The position numbers and the translations under genes were made by a program. This document shows, piece after piece, positions 47,501 to 60,737 of a DNA stretch of 64,000 nucleotides. The DNA lies in assembly GCF_001039355.2 (NCBI RefSeq), contig NW_019775556.1, positions 61,048-125,047 on the forward strand, given 5' to 3'. Origin of the DNA: Lingula anatina (taxonomy: Eukaryota > Brachiopoda > Lingulata > Lingulida > Lingulidae). The notes beneath the pieces are model-generated. The model made no database searches. It had not been told where the DNA came from and saw only the letters and a list, made by a program, of their open reading frames with translations. How positions within the stretch are numbered: position 1 is the stretch's first letter; each line of letters begins with the position of its first letter.

Positions 47501-49965
47501 GAACTTATTTTCAGGTCCTGGTAATGACAGCACAGATATTCCTTAACATTCTTCACCATGGGTTCTTTCCCATGTGGAAAGTCAACCTCATTGTGTTTGA
47601 TGAGTGCCACCATGCAGTGAAGAGCCACCCGTATGTCAAAATCATGGACCACTTTGGCCAGTGCGACCCCCTGCACTACCCAAGGATATTAGGACTCACT
47701 GCCTCAATTCTTAACAGTAAATGTAAAACACCAGATGAGCTGGAGAGGAAGATGGGGGAACTTGAGGTGACGTTACACAGTTCGGCTGAGACAAGTACAG
47801 ATATGATCTCACTGGAGACGTATGGAGCCACACCCAAAGAGACCATTGTTGAATGTGATTTATATGAAGACTTCACAGGATTAGTGTCCCAGTTTGGTAG
47901 GACATAAAAAGATAAAATTTTAACAAAAGTTATTAATATTTTTTGTTAAATTCATCAGACTTTTTTCTGTGTACTATTTTACTGGTTCCAAACTGACAGG
48001 TAAAACTATCCCAAATGTTAGAATTACGTTGGATTGAAGAAAAAGAGAAAAAAAAACTTTTTGCCAGCTTAGTATTGATTTTGTATCCAGTTTCATTTTT
48101 GAACTTCGGCAGCATGGATGAATAGTAATTTGATTGTTATTGAATAAAATAAAGAGGGAAAGATATAGAATTGCTAAAACATAGCCACATTACATTACTA
48201 GAAGCAAACATTTCATATTGATGCAATGTGATCTCTCACTAACAGATAGCTGTGAGGTTTTGCTATCATATGATCTTGGTGAAGGCCTCAACTGCAAAAC
48301 ATTTTCTCTCTTCAAGTATATATATATATATATATATTGGTGTGTATTACCTTTTTTTCTTCAGATGTCATTCTCAATTCAGCCTTAGACTTTCTCAATG
48401 ACAGTAACATTGCCTTCAGTGAGGAGGAGAATGAGAGAGACCCCTGTGCTATACCAAGGACAGTGCTAGTAGAGTGTTTGGTGAGCTTCTTTGATATGTT
48501 AAACAAACACATACCATACCATTCCAAAGGTGTAAAATTTATAGTTTCCTTTTATAACCAGAACACTTTGGGGCATTTAAGACATTTGTCATGCCTCCCA
48601 GCATAAATAAAAAATTAGCAATTAATGTTTTCATTACATTCATGTTGGAGAAAGGTGGTTATTCATTCCAATTAACAACATATTTATTTATTAGCATTGC
48701 TTTATATTATTAAACTTGTTAAACATGAAAATGCACATAAAATTTGAACAGTGCTCATCATTGTTCCATGGCATAAGTCAAGTAATATGTCCATGGTTTC
48801 CCTCATATTCTTAAGCAAAACACATTAAAAATGTTGACACTGCATCTTTATTTTTATCTTTTTCAACAGGTTTCACTACATCAGTTAGGGCCATGGTGCT
48901 GTGACCGCCTTGCTCAAGCTTTCCACAAGCAGTTAGATAAGATACTCGCTCATGAGGCCATGGACATCAATATTCAACTGATTATATATACCCAAACCCA
49001 ACTCAGAATGATCCACAATCTTTTTATCCACAAGTATGACAGATTGCAAAGTTTGGAGGAGTTACTGAGCTTTGTCAGTCCAAAGGTGCTCAAAACTCTG
49101 GAGATTCTCCGGGAATATAAGCCTGATGATGACTTCATGATCATTGGAGGTGGCCCCACAGAGTACATGGATATGGATGCAGAAGTGGCATCAGATGACT
49201 CATTTGATACGGATGAGGATGATGATTATGATGAGCCATTCTTTGACATGTCGAAGCAGCAACAGCAGCATAGCCAGATTCACTACATAGCTAGAAAACG
49301 TTCCTCTGACGAAAATGTCACAGAAGAGAAAGAAGGTGCATTGTGCGGGATTGTGTTTGTTGAGAGAAGACATGCTGCTTTTGCCCTCCATAAACTAATT
49401 GAGGAACTTTGCAACTGGGACACGGAACTCTTCTTTGTGAGGAGCAGTCACATCACTGGGCACTCTGCCAAATCTGGCGGTGTTCGAACTAAGGAGACTG
49501 AAAATCAGTTCCGAAAGCAGGAGGAAATTCTTCGCTCTTTCCGCTGCCAAGAGGTCAACCTACTGGTGGCTACCAGTGTGGTAGAGGAGGGGGTGGATGT
49601 GCCCAAATGTAACTTGGTCATCCGCTTTGATCCCCCCAGTAACTACCGGTCATATGTGCAGTCTAAGGTCAGGGACAATTTTATTATTTTGTTGTAGAAG
49701 TGTGGTTGGTGTATCAGATGATCAAAATATTTATTGTATCATTTTTAGAAGCCCTGTGTGAGGACAAAAGATGGTTTGAGTTTACTTTTGTATATTTGGT
49801 GTAGGGGAGGGTTTGGAATAATATATAATAGTCTGGAGGGTGAGACAGCTTGACCTTGTATGAAAGTGCAAACTCAACGTGGCAGAAGCTAAATTGTTAG
49901 GAATTGGTGAGTGTAGATGGGGTCAGAAAAATTCTAGGCTGTACACAGGCTCATAGAAAACTGCC

Positions 49966-50017
<52 letters not shown>

Positions 50018-50020
50018 TTA

Positions 50021-50052
<32 letters not shown>

Positions 50053-53000
50053 CATTATCATACTTGTAGGGACGTGCAAGGGCCAAAGAATCTCAATTTG
50101 TAATGATTGTGGAGCATGGAAAATTGACAAAATTTCATGAGGATCTACAAACATATCGGGGAATTGAAAAGGTGATTTATTTCATTTCTAAATAATTGTT
50201 TTTGTATGTTTTGTATATGTTTTTATTATTGTAGCTAATTTAAACACTTGCAAATAATTATTTTTGCCTTTATAGTATACTGAGTCTGGAGACACTACAA
50301 ATATTGTTACATTTTCTACAAACTTAAAATAAGATGTGCTGTAATAGTGTTCAAAGACTACAAAAGAAGTTATTTTAAACTATAAAAGTAATGGATGTGT
50401 AGTTTTCTCTCACCAAATTATATTTGGTAAATAAATTAATAGGTTTCTTAACCTGTCTCTTTCAGATCCTACTGGGTAAATGCAATGAGTGTGAAGATCA
50501 AGATGAGGAAGAACATGACACAGCTACTGTAGATAATCTCATTCCTCCTTACATGCCAGTGAAGGAAGAGGGTGCTCCTTGTGTTACCATGAGTTCTGCC
50601 ATTGCCCTGGTTAATAGGTCAGTTCTTCCTTTTAATCTTACATGCAAAAGAAAAAGAGAGAGAGGAAAGAAAGATAGAATAGAGTGGTAAATGGTTTATG
50701 TAAAATATTTGTATTACAAAAGATATAACATTTATTTTTAATTGGTGCAGTATGTTGGACAGAGACTACAAGAATAAAAGGACAGGTGACAGTTAATGAG
50801 TTCATTCTGCCAATTTCCACCCAAAGTGAGAATCAATCACAAGTCTACCAACAGCCAACGGCCTGTGGGCACTTAGCCTGATGATGCTCTTGTGACAAGA
50901 GCAAATATGTAGTTTTACTAACAATTTTGTTCCAAAGTAAGCGATTAATATCACGAAAATGTTGGTAAATAAAATTCCTTGCAAACATGAACAATCTTAG
51001 TGTTAATTTTCTAGAAATATTGTCTGCCATTCTAGGTACTGTGCCAAATTGCCCAGTGATGCTTTCACCCACCTCACCCCAAAGTGGCACATTGAAGAGC
51101 AGGGCACAGACCCTGTTATGTATGTGTGTACATTACGGTTGCCCATTAACTCTCCAGTTAAAGAGCCGTGTGTGGTAAGTAAGGAATGTAAGAAATTATA
51201 ATTACAAGTTTACATTTACATCAATACACGGGACATGGTGGCCTGCAATGATGTCTTTGTGAAACTGTAATGTTTTCACTGGAATTTTGATGATAAGGAA
51301 TGATTCTTTCAACAACAGGTAAAACTGTTATTGTATTTTATGTTCTAAATATTTAATTGTTCTAGATTATTTTACACTTCCTTATGGAAATAGAAGTGCA
51401 TTTTAAGAATGAATTTGTCAGGTCTGACATTTTCTGTTTAAATTTTCCTTTCAGTTTATACAGTGTAAATGGGATATACAGAATGTTACTAATTTTTTCA
51501 AAATATTTCAGGGTGACCCTATGTCTAGTCAAAAGTTAGCCAAGATGGCAGTTGCTTTAAAAACTTGCCAGAAACTGCATGAGGCTGGTGAGTTAAAATG
51601 TTCAGCAAAATTTTTGTTGCTTGTTTGTATAAGCTGGGAAGAATTTCATGAAAAGAATAATGAAATAAATGTTTTAGCATTGAGTTTTGAAATAAATGTT
51701 GTAGAATGTTTTTTTTTACTTACTACAAAAAATTTATGTATGGCTGATATAGCAGATATGGATATATAAATAACATTAAATGAGATATTTATCATATCTT
51801 TAGGTGAGTTGGACAATCATTTGCTACCCATTGGCACCATGAGAGAAATGCTGCGCTATGATGATGATGAAAATGAGTGGGACAGTGAGGATGTGCAAGG
51901 ACAGGCACGACCAGGAACTACCAAAAGGAAACAGTATTATTACAAGAAGGTTGGCCAACAATTTGACCACTAATTTTTTAATAATTTATTTATTTTTTTT
52001 TTTTTTGTCCAATTGTTGGAGTTTTTTCAATTGATATATAATGCTCTCAATAAGAGTTTGAATTAAGAGAGAAGACAGAAGTTTGTGCTGTTCTAAAGCA
52101 AAACTGTCAAATTTTTATCAGAATTATTTTTGTGTTTAAATTTTGTTTTAATTGAATTAGTGGTCAAAAGAAATTAAGTTCACAGTTCATCAAAGTACTT
52201 GGTTACTTTTTAGCTAGCTTCAAATTGAGTGCCTTACAGTATTCTAATAGGAGTCCAGTCCAACTAATTTAACAAAGAGCTGTTTTACAATTTTAGATAG
52301 CAGAGGCACTGAGTTGCGAATTTCCACAAGTTGGCCAATCCAGTTTTATGTACGTCATTAATATGAAACTAACCTGTCCCATCACAGAAGACCAAAATAC
52401 CAGAGGTCGTAAAATCTATGCCCCAGAAGATAACCCGAGATTCTTTGGGATACTGACCACCAAACTGATTCCCAAGGTATGCAGTGCATGGTTTTGGGTT
52501 TTGAATTTTCATTTAGACTTGATTTCAGAAATGGGTAATAAAATGTATATTTTAGGTTACAGTTGTATGTATTGGATTTGATATTATTGTAGAATGTCCA
52601 CAAAATTTTGAAGAAATGCTTATTTTATTTTATTTTATTTTTAAAATTATTTATTTATTTATTTATTTTGAAAATTACGTGCATTCCCACTCAGACTGGA
52701 AAATAAAGCGATATGTGCTGTATAACATCTGTGTAACATAGGACACTGTTATTTCATGATTACAATCACATATTTTGTTGCAGATTCCCAATTTCCCAGT
52801 GTTCACCAGATCTGGTGAGGTGGGCGTGTCTCTCATACTGGCCCAGACAGATGTGGTCCTCAACGCAGAACAGAATGAGAAGTTGTCCCAGTTTCATCAG
52901 TATGTTTTTGAGAGAGTTCTACGTCTGCGTAAAGACCCCATGGTCTACACCCCCAAACAGGCGCCCTCTGGTTGCATTATCATACCAGTGTATAAAGGTT

Positions 53001-56000
53001 TGTGTTTAAGGATTGGAGGTTCACACTTTAAATATTTTTTATGTTGCTAATTGCTTAAGAGGACTTTTCTTGTGTAATTGATAAGAAACTGTGAAACTAA
53101 AATTTAAGTTGATTTTTAGATAAAAAAAATGCTTTTGTGTTTTGTCTTTTTGACCCCAGTTATTACTTTCAGTGTACTTCTTGTACTTAGCTTGATACAG
53201 TCCAGTGTTTGTGTATATTTTAGTGATGATATTTTCACAGTTTTATCTGATTAGAAATAATTTTCTGTTGGTGTTGGACTGATGTGTATCAAACAGTTAT
53301 GAGAAAATGTTTATACCTTTTGAACATTATTTCACTTTTAGTAAAAAGTTTAGATAGCATGTAAATTTTTGTTTATATGTACAGACCACAATTGATATTT
53401 TCATTAAATTCATAATGAGGTTCTTATGTATTTTGCTTCAGGAGATGAAGAGAATTATCAGGTGGACTGGGATTTCATCAACAAGATTGACATGACTACG
53501 CCTCTCATTAGTCGCCGATCATACCTCTTTAAGCCAGATCGTGAAAAATTCACATTTGAGGATAACAAATTTGAGGATGCAGTGGTCATGCCAGCGTATC
53601 GCAACATCGACCAGCCGCAGTTCTTTTATGTGGCTGAAATTCGCCATGACCTCAACCCGAGGAGTTCTTTCCCGTCTCCAGAGTTGTTTCGAACCTTCCA
53701 GGATTATTATTTCAGTAAATATGGCCTCAAGTTGACTGACATGAGCCAGCCTCTTTTAGATGTGGATCACACCTCTGCCCGACTCAATCTCCTTACGCCC
53801 AGATATGTCAATCAAAAAGGTGTTGCCTTGCCAACCAGTAGTGCCGAAACCAAACGAGCGAGAAGGGAAAATTTGCAACAGAAGCAGATTCTGATCCCTG
53901 AGCTCTGTGACATTCACCCATTCCCAGCATCCTTTTGGCGCAAGGCTGTTTGTCTGCCAACAATTCTTTACCGCATCAACTACCTCTTGATAGCAGAAGA
54001 GATCCGAATACGCATCTCCTCTGAGGCAGGGATTGGTATAGCTCAGCTACCAAAGGATTACATTTTCCCCAATTTGGATTTTGGTTTTAGACAAGAAATG
54101 GAAAAGCAGTGCCTACTGAATGGAATAGGAAGGGAAGATGAAGAGGGAGAGAGCACTGACAGTTTCGAAGATAAAAGTGATGAAGATGAATGTGAACCTA
54201 ATAAGCCTGCATGTGAAGTAGACACAGATTCCAAGAAAAGTGCAATAAGCACAATCTTGCCTACTACAACTGAAACACATACCTTCAATGGATGTTCTGA
54301 TGAACATGAGAACAAGGGACAGTTGGATCCAGAAATAAATCATCAGGATGTTCTGCTCCATAAGCGTTCTGGCCTTACTCTTAACCTGTCTCCAGCAACA
54401 AATCCCAGTGAACCAAATGCCAAGCAGGTACACAGCATGCCTGACAAGAAGCCTTTATTATTAGAATCTACCTCACCTTTTCCAGAATCTACAGAAGAAT
54501 CTAGCAAGACAAATGGGAGTCTAGAGCTCTTGAAAAACTGTGATAAGAATCAAGAATTATTTAGAGGGGATAGTATAGAAGTGCAATCAGTGCCTGGTGG
54601 TGATTCTGACCCCATGGCCACTGCTGACTGTGATATTAAGGATTCTACTTCAGCTGCCAAGATAAGTTTTGATGCAGATATAGAGCTTGAAAATTATATT
54701 GGACCAACCCCAAGTATGCTGATTCAGGCCCTGACCATGTCCAATGCCAATGATTTTTTTAACTTGGAGAGACTGGAAACTATTGGAGATTCTTTCCTGA
54801 AGTTTGCTGTTACCATATATCTCTACTGCACCTATCCAGGTATTCACGAAGGAAAGCTGAGTAACTTGCGCAGCAAGCAGGTGAGCAATTTTAATCTGTA
54901 TCGCCTGGGAAAAGAAGAAGGGACTGGCAGAGTGCATGATAGCCACGAAGTTTGAACCTAATGAAAACTGGCTGCCACCAGGTTATGTGATTGACAGTGA
55001 GAAAACTGGAGGGCTGAAGATTCAGATTGCCTCTATGTGTAAGCCAAAGACAAACCAAAGCACCTCCTTGGAAGAGAGCGTAAACCTCACAAATTCCTCT
55101 TCACAACAGACGAGTTCCAGCTTGGGCCAACTCCAGCAGAAATTCAACCAAGAACTGGAAGAGATCAATCAAGCTACAGAGACGGATACAGACGACCCGT
55201 CAGATGTGTGTGTCATTCCATATGATCTCCGCACGCAGCACAGTCTTCCTGATAAAAGCATTGCTGACTGCGTAGAAGCTCTGATTGGCTGTTACCTGAC
55301 GCAGTGCGGACCCAAGGCGGCCCTACAGTTCATGTCGTGGGTAGGACTAAAAGTGCTTCCAGAAGTGGAGGAGAAGGAATCTCAGTCGCATGAAAACCGT
55401 AAAAGCTGTCATGACAGTGGAAACAATGGGTCGTCTCTTAATGGACATACAGCCATGCCGGTCCCATCAGAGAGAGGGAAGACCAGGTTTCACCCGTTAC
55501 AGTCACCACCCTCTCCCCTCCTCACACATGTTCCCAAGGCACTGCAGGTCCTGGAGCACTACCTCAGTGGATTTGAACAGTTTGAAGAAACCATTCAGTA
55601 CAGGTTTAAAGACAGGGCCTACCTCCTCCAAGCTTTCACTCATGCTTCCTACCATTACAATACAGTCACAGATTGCTATCAGAGGTGAATACTTTTATTC
55701 TAACTATGTTGTTATTCCCTTGTTTTTGTTTTGTTTTGCAAATCCTTAAAGAAATTATTGCTTCTTACAAAAGAGAAAATTTTAAGCTGATCACATTTAA
55801 TTTCTGAAGCTCGATATTGCTCATATTATATTTTGGCATGTATTATATATGATGCATAATTATTTTGTCTAAAAGGCTGGAATTCCTTGGGGATGCTATT
55901 CTGGATTATCTTATTACCAGACACTTGTATGAAGATGACCACAAGTTTTCTCCAGGTAAGAAGCTTTTTTATGTGTGCTTCTTGTATGTTTGATCGTTTT

Positions 56001-58359
56001 TTTGTTTTTGTTTTTTTTTTTTACTTTCAAGTTATAAAGCCAGTGCCATAAAATTGATATTTTGTGTTAAATCTCGCACTGAAATATTATCTATGGCAAT
56101 CTCCCTTTTTGAACTAATTCACTCACCCTCCACCATGGTTCTGTTACTGTGCAGTAATATGAGTGCTAAAACTATTGAATGTCCTTGGTGAATGTTTCAT
56201 TTCCATCTTCAACTCCATGGACTATTGTATGAGCTTTATAGTAAACTTCATGCTCTTTAGGATTATAAGAACAGCCTGTTGAAGTATATAACCAAGATTA
56301 CCAACATTTTTTCGTAGGTGTCTCTTTAATTTTATTGTATACATGTATGTTGACAGTAATGAAGAGATATTGCATTGTTTTCACCATTGTTCCCTGTACC
56401 ACTTCAGGTGTGCTCACTGACCTGAGGTCAGCCCTGGTCAACAACAACATCTTTGCAGCTCTGGCCGTGAAGTGGAACTTCCACAAGTTCTTCAAGGCAG
56501 TCTGCCCTCAGCTTTTCTCTGTGATTGATGACTTTGTAGAGTGGCAGAAAGAGAGAGAGGACTTCATCAATGTGGATCAGGAGGTTAGGCTACTGTGTTA
56601 AGAAATGGCAGTATGGTTGGTGCATGGTCTCCCAAAATTCTTGCTTTAATTGCCTTGAGAGCATTTTTGTCTTAAATCATAAGGTAACATACTCATCCTT
56701 GTGGTTTGTTTTTACCCAACCAAAAATGAATAAGAGCTCATGCTCACATATTAGTTTTTATATGATTGGCTTAATTTTCTTAAATTTTTGAATTGGTCAT
56801 TAATTTTATTTATATTGATAATATTTATTTGCTAATTAATGAATAAGCTTGTATTTTGTCTGTACAAGCATAGCACAATATACTGAACAACATTTGGTTA
56901 CATTCATTTATTTGTAACCTAAAGTCTTTTAAAAAGTGGCAGTTTAAAGGGTTTTTCTTTCCATTTTTTATTTAGTTCATGGAAATAGATGGTGACAATG
57001 AAGAAGAGGGAGAGGATGTGGAAATTCCCAAAGCACTGGGTGATATATTTGAGTCGGTGGCTGGGGCTATATACATGGACAGCGACATGTCTCTAGACTC
57101 TGTTTGGAGAGTGTACTTTCGCATGATGAAACCACAGATAGGTAAGCTGAGATTAGTCATACTTCATTGTGAAATGCCTAAAATTCATGATAAAAAATAG
57201 TTCTTGTCTTACAGGGATTAAGTAAGGAAAAGAGTGATTAAAAGCAAATGTTACTGTCACAGACTTTACCCAATTTAATTAACAGATCTGAAAAATTCCC
57301 CAATTCTTTTGCATTAAACTATTTTCTCCCAAAGATGACTCATGCTATGTTTCAGAGTACTGTTCACAATTAACATCCTTGTCCTTTTATATGATAGAAA
57401 ATTACATACTCTAAAGTCATATAACAGTTGTATTATTATTTAAACAGTCACTATTTTGAGGTGTGAAATATTTATATTTATAAAAATCTTTTCCATTTTT
57501 CAGATCAGTTCACAGCCCATATCCCCAGATCACCTGTGAGGGAGCTGTTGGAACTGGAACCAGAAACAGCTAAGTTTGAGTAAGTGTATCTGCAATGAGC
57601 CAAGCATAAGGTGACTAGGTAGAAAGGCCAAACTCTTTGGGGGGTGGGGGGTGGGGTGGGGTGAGGGAGTATGTGTATATGCAGTGACCCTAGTATAAGG
57701 TTACTAGGTAGATAGGTCCAACTCGGGGGGGGGGGGGGGGGACTCTCGCTGAATGCACTCAGATTTACAGAACGACATGCCACCTCGAGCAGCTAGGGTT
57801 GATTAACTTTTGCTTTCCAAAGCTTTTTCACCCATGTTTTAAGTGTTCAATGCCCATTAGGAAAACTCTGAGCATAGGTAAACCTGTTAGGGGATGGTTT
57901 CATGTATTTAAGATTTTTTATTTGTTTTTTTTTTATTATTATTCTTAGTCCACAGTTAAATTAATGCTCCTTTTGCACTTTTTTTTCATATTTTCTCATT
58001 GCTTTTAATATGGATTAGGAATGTTGTATTTCATGAAATTCCATTGGGTGTATTTTAATTATATAATACTCTCACATTACTTAAGATTTATTTCTTCTTA
58101 AGTTGGTTTATCTTTTGCTCAATATTTTCATCCTTGTTTATTTACTTCTAGAAAACCAGAAAGAACCATGGAAGGAAAGATACGAGTAACTGTGAATGTG
58201 GTGGGCAAAGGCTCGTTCCGAGGACTGGGAAGAAATTACAGAATTGCCAAAAGCACAGCGGCAAGAAGAGCTCTCAAGTACATTAGGATGATTAAGTTGC
58301 AGGAAACTTTAGCACTAAGGAAGGCAATGGCCCCAAGTCTTTTATTTAGCCAGCAGTAA
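44589..58359 (+). CDS. DICER1: Dicer, multidomain RNase III (frame interrupted by one extra base)
   Basis: Nineteen coding exons: 44589-44687, 45452-45614, 46894-47024, 47515-47896, 48365-48480, 48870-49667, 50070-50171, 50466-50617, 51036-51174, 51512-51587, 51804-51949, 52297-52476, 52784-52997, 53442-55684, 55876-55955, 56408-56583, 56976-57141, 57504-57579, 58152-58359. Allowing for one surplus G at 54920-54922 they give 1881 aa (human 1922). Domains in order: DExH helicase (Walker A GRGTGKT, K55; DECH 160-163; motif VI region [13 protein letters not shown] at about 564), DUF283 dimerisation, platform/PAZ, acidic linker, RNase IIIa (E1345, D1349, D1508, E1511), RNase IIIb (E1649, D1653, D1755, E1758) and a C-terminal dsRBD ([19 protein letters not shown]). 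All eight catalytic acids are present. Known role: cutting pre-miRNA and dsRNA. The intact helicase argues against the degenerate Dcr-1 of flies. Its final exon is duplicated downstream. Confidence 0.96.
46027..46150. repeat. 18/21-bp minisatellite in the left foldback arm
   Basis: Six units of AAAACGCAAC(T/A)AGTCATC with an optional extra ATC. Alternate units read CTAGTC and CTTGTC, so the higher-order period is about 39-42 bp. Confidence 0.88.
46622..46745. repeat. 18/21-bp minisatellite in the right foldback arm
   Basis: Reverse-complement counterpart with five units (GTTGCGTTTTGATGATGACTA type). One fewer unit than the left arm explains most of the arm length difference. Confidence 0.88.
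48318..48339. repeat. (AT)n microsatellite
   Basis: Eleven AT units in a Dicer intron. Confidence 0.95.
49966..50052. repeat. (TTA)n microsatellite
   Basis: About 29 mostly perfect TTA units ending 15 nt before the acceptor of the Dicer exon that begins GGACGTGCAAGG. Confidence 0.96.
54920..54922 (+). other. DICER1: Frame-breaking extra G in Dicer
   Basis: The frame reads LYRLGKEEG then runs to a stop at 54953-54955. Dropping one G of the GGG restores [20 protein letters not shown], which continues the RNase IIIa domain without a break. The overall exon phases only work with the base removed. Confidence 0.9.
57587..57741 (+). repeat. G-rich degenerate minisatellite in Dicer's last intron
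   Basis: Two units of about 90 bp each contain GCATAAGGTGACTAGGTAGA (or the TATAAGGTTACTAGG variant), then a GGTCCAACT-like stretch and a G block. The first block (57639-57665) has four or more runs of at least four G separated by single T, a G-quadruplex pattern; the second ends in 17 G (57725-57741). Confidence 0.8.
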
Positions 58360-60117
58360 ATGTAATATTAAAGGAGTACCTGGTGTGCAGAAATAGACAG
58401 ATTAAATTAATTTTTCTTAAGCAGCAGTTTATTGTAAACCAACCTGTATCTGGCATTTGGGATATGTGATCTTTTGTACAGTATATTCTTGCTATAATAG
58501 TGAGCTGCCCCATCTTGTGGCTTTTCATATTTGAATACCGGTGATCATGTATTTCATAGAGTATTTTCCCTGTACGATCATTCTGACTTAGGCATGGCAT
58601 TTTTACCTTGTTTTTATGATTGGTATATTTTATTTTGATAATCTCTGGGAGTTTTCAAGTTCATTTGTTGTTGAGATAAAAGTTGTCATCCTATCGAGTG
58701 CCATGTTCAGGTGCTAAAATGTATGTGTACTCATCGCTACCTTTGATAAAATTGTTATATATGACAAAGCTCTGGTGTTACTCTGAACATAGTTTTGTCA
58801 AAAGGTGCTAGGTTTTGGTATCTTAGTTTTGTGCCAATTGTATTTTAAGAATTGTATCTAGAACAGTGTCACTTTATCTGGCTCCCTGGCATTTTAAAAA
58901 TATGTTGTGATGTTATATGGTTTCATTAATCTTTGAACAGCTGAGTCATTATAAACTGGGTATCATTCATTAGTTGGACTGCTTTTTGTTTTGGAAATAT
59001 ATGGACGTTGATAGCTCCAAATTTTTCCAAAATTTCATTGATTTCTAGTTTTAAAGTAATGATATGTTTATGTTATAATATGCCCACCAATATTAAATTT
59101 TAATGTTATACATAGTAATAGTGTTAACATGTTTGCCAAAGCAACAGGTTAAAGATGAGAAAAAAGTCATTGCTGTGCAGTTAAACTTAATTTTTTTTTA
59201 AGGAACCAGTTGTACCCTTGGTTTTATTATTGGGAGGTTGTCTCCAGTGGTCATTAACGACAAAGGAAGTGAATTAGAAGTAGGATGTGGATTTTAAACA
59301 GGTTTTAATCTACTCTCTAAAGGTGTAATGCAAACTTGAATTTTTGAATCTCTCTGGTGATGATAATTTATCCTCATCTCTGGCCTCTGTGACGTTTTCC
59401 ATGGCTTTTCATAATGTGATATTTATGCAGCTGATGCCACCTTATTGTTGTAAACTTGGTATCATAAGTCATATAATGGCAACTGTTTACCAAAAAATTA
59501 TTTTTATACAAAAAAGGAACAGTTTCTATGGGTTTACAGGTGTCAGACACTGTTAATCTAAAATACTGAGGGAACGAGGCTTAAAGTTTTGCCATATTGA
59601 TGGCGTATGCGCATCAAACAAGCATGGAAATGTAAAGTAGCTAGTCTTAGAGTGTAGGGCGAGTAAAGAAGAATCATAATTATACATATATTTTAAACAC
59701 CTCACTTATTGCAAACATTTCAGGATTTTTTTAACTACACAAAAAACATTTTTAACAATTCCCAATTAAGAAGCAAGTATTTAATGATTTAACATTTTAG
59801 GGAAATATAATTACATATTTATATTTGAATATCAATTTATTTCTGATTTTATTTGATTTCCATTGTGTTATATACTTGTAGATAATGTCATGTAAAAAAG
59901 AACTATTAATGGTATCTTTATAGGGCTTAAGTTCACTAATTTTAAACTTGAAGTAGTAGAACATATTTCATTCTGAATTTAATATCTCTACCACAGTTTT
60001 CTTTTATGAAGCGATTTTGAAAGCCAAGAGGATGTATGATTTTTGGAAGAGCAATATTTTGGTCACAACAGCAATATGACAATGAATATCAGATTGTAGA
60101 AAACAAATATGAATAAA
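58360..60117 (+). other. DICER1: Dicer 3' UTR
   Basis: About 1.75 kb without splice-like or coding features, from the stop codon to the AATAAA at 60112. The near-identity between the two copies covers this UTR as well as the exon. Confidence 0.7.
60112..60117 (+). terminator. Poly(A) signal, Dicer
   Basis: AATAAA on the plus strand. The opposing gene's AATAAA (as TTTATT at 60142-60147) is only 25 bp further, so the two transcripts probably overlap at their 3' ends. Confidence 0.65.
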
Positions 60118-60141
60118 GTATGATTATTGTTTAAAAAGTGA

Positions 60142-60147
60142 TTTATT
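60142..60147 (-). terminator. Poly(A) signal, PH/CaaX gene (copy 1)
   Basis: TTTATT on the plus strand is AATAAA on the minus strand, about 365 nt after that gene's stop codon. Confidence 0.6.
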
Positions 60148-60509
60148 TTATATTAAATGCTTAAGATCTCGGAAATTTCAGTGGAAGTGAGAAGGGATAT
60201 GATTTGCCTCTCCTTTAGTAGCATTTTCTGTTCTCATCTGCATCTTGGAAGTGGATTGTTCAGCTGCTGTATGGAAGTCTTTTGAGAGAGAATAAGTCCC
60301 TTGTATTCAAACTTAATGTCATTGTAAAATAAGCAGTAACATCTATCTCTCTATAAGCAAACAATTGTAACAGAATAAGTAATTAGATGCACAGTTGTTA
60401 TTACTCAATAATATTACCTAAATATTTTTGTTTTGCTTCCATGCAATGTGCATATTCATGTATATTTTTCCTATCTTTGTTACTTTTTGAAATATCCACT
60501 TATGTCAAT

Positions 60510-60737
60510 CTACTGAATTACACACGCCTCTGAATTATCAGTAGTCCTGTTTGAGATTTTAGCAAGGCAGATTGCTTCCATCCAGTTTATTTGCTCTTGT
60601 GCTGTGTCTGCACAGAAATAAAATGTCCTTTTCTTGCCTTTAGGTTTGATACTGAAACCATTTATTTTGTTGTCAATGTCAGATTCGGCGATTTCGGCAC
60701 CAACCAATGAAACAGCTTTCATTTTTGCCCTTGGAAT
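60510..60737 (-). CDS. Terminal exon of a PH-domain protein with CaaX-like end (copy 1)
   Basis: The exon follows an ATTTCAG acceptor and encodes IPRAKMKAVSLVGAEIAES, then KINGFSIKPKGKKRTFYFCA and DTAQEQINWMEAICLAKIS, ending EACVIQ. The F-x-I, RTFYFCADT and NWMEAI blocks are the last strands and the C-terminal helix (invariant Trp) of a pleckstrin homology domain. The last four residues CVIQ fit a CaaX prenylation box (X = Gln is usually a farnesyl acceptor). I do not recognise the exact gene. The protein is identical to the copy at 63863-63636. The upstream exons lie beyond the right edge, so this copy is probably an assembly duplicate. Confidence 0.8.
   Translation of the reverse strand: MPRAKMKAVSLVGAEIAESDIDNKINGFSIKPKGKKRTFYFCADTAQEQINWMEAICLAKISNRTTDNSEACVIQ

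Noticed and set aside
49904-50140. Poly-isoleucine frame
   Set aside because: It is a translation of the TTA microsatellite.
54936-55688. Separate gene starting [12 protein letters not shown]
   Set aside because: It is the continuation of the Dicer RNase IIIa domain after the one-base shift.
58168-58359. Independent small dsRNA-binding protein starting MEGKIRVTV
   Set aside because: It is the last exon of Dicer, preceded by a splice acceptor and in phase with the exon ending at 57579.
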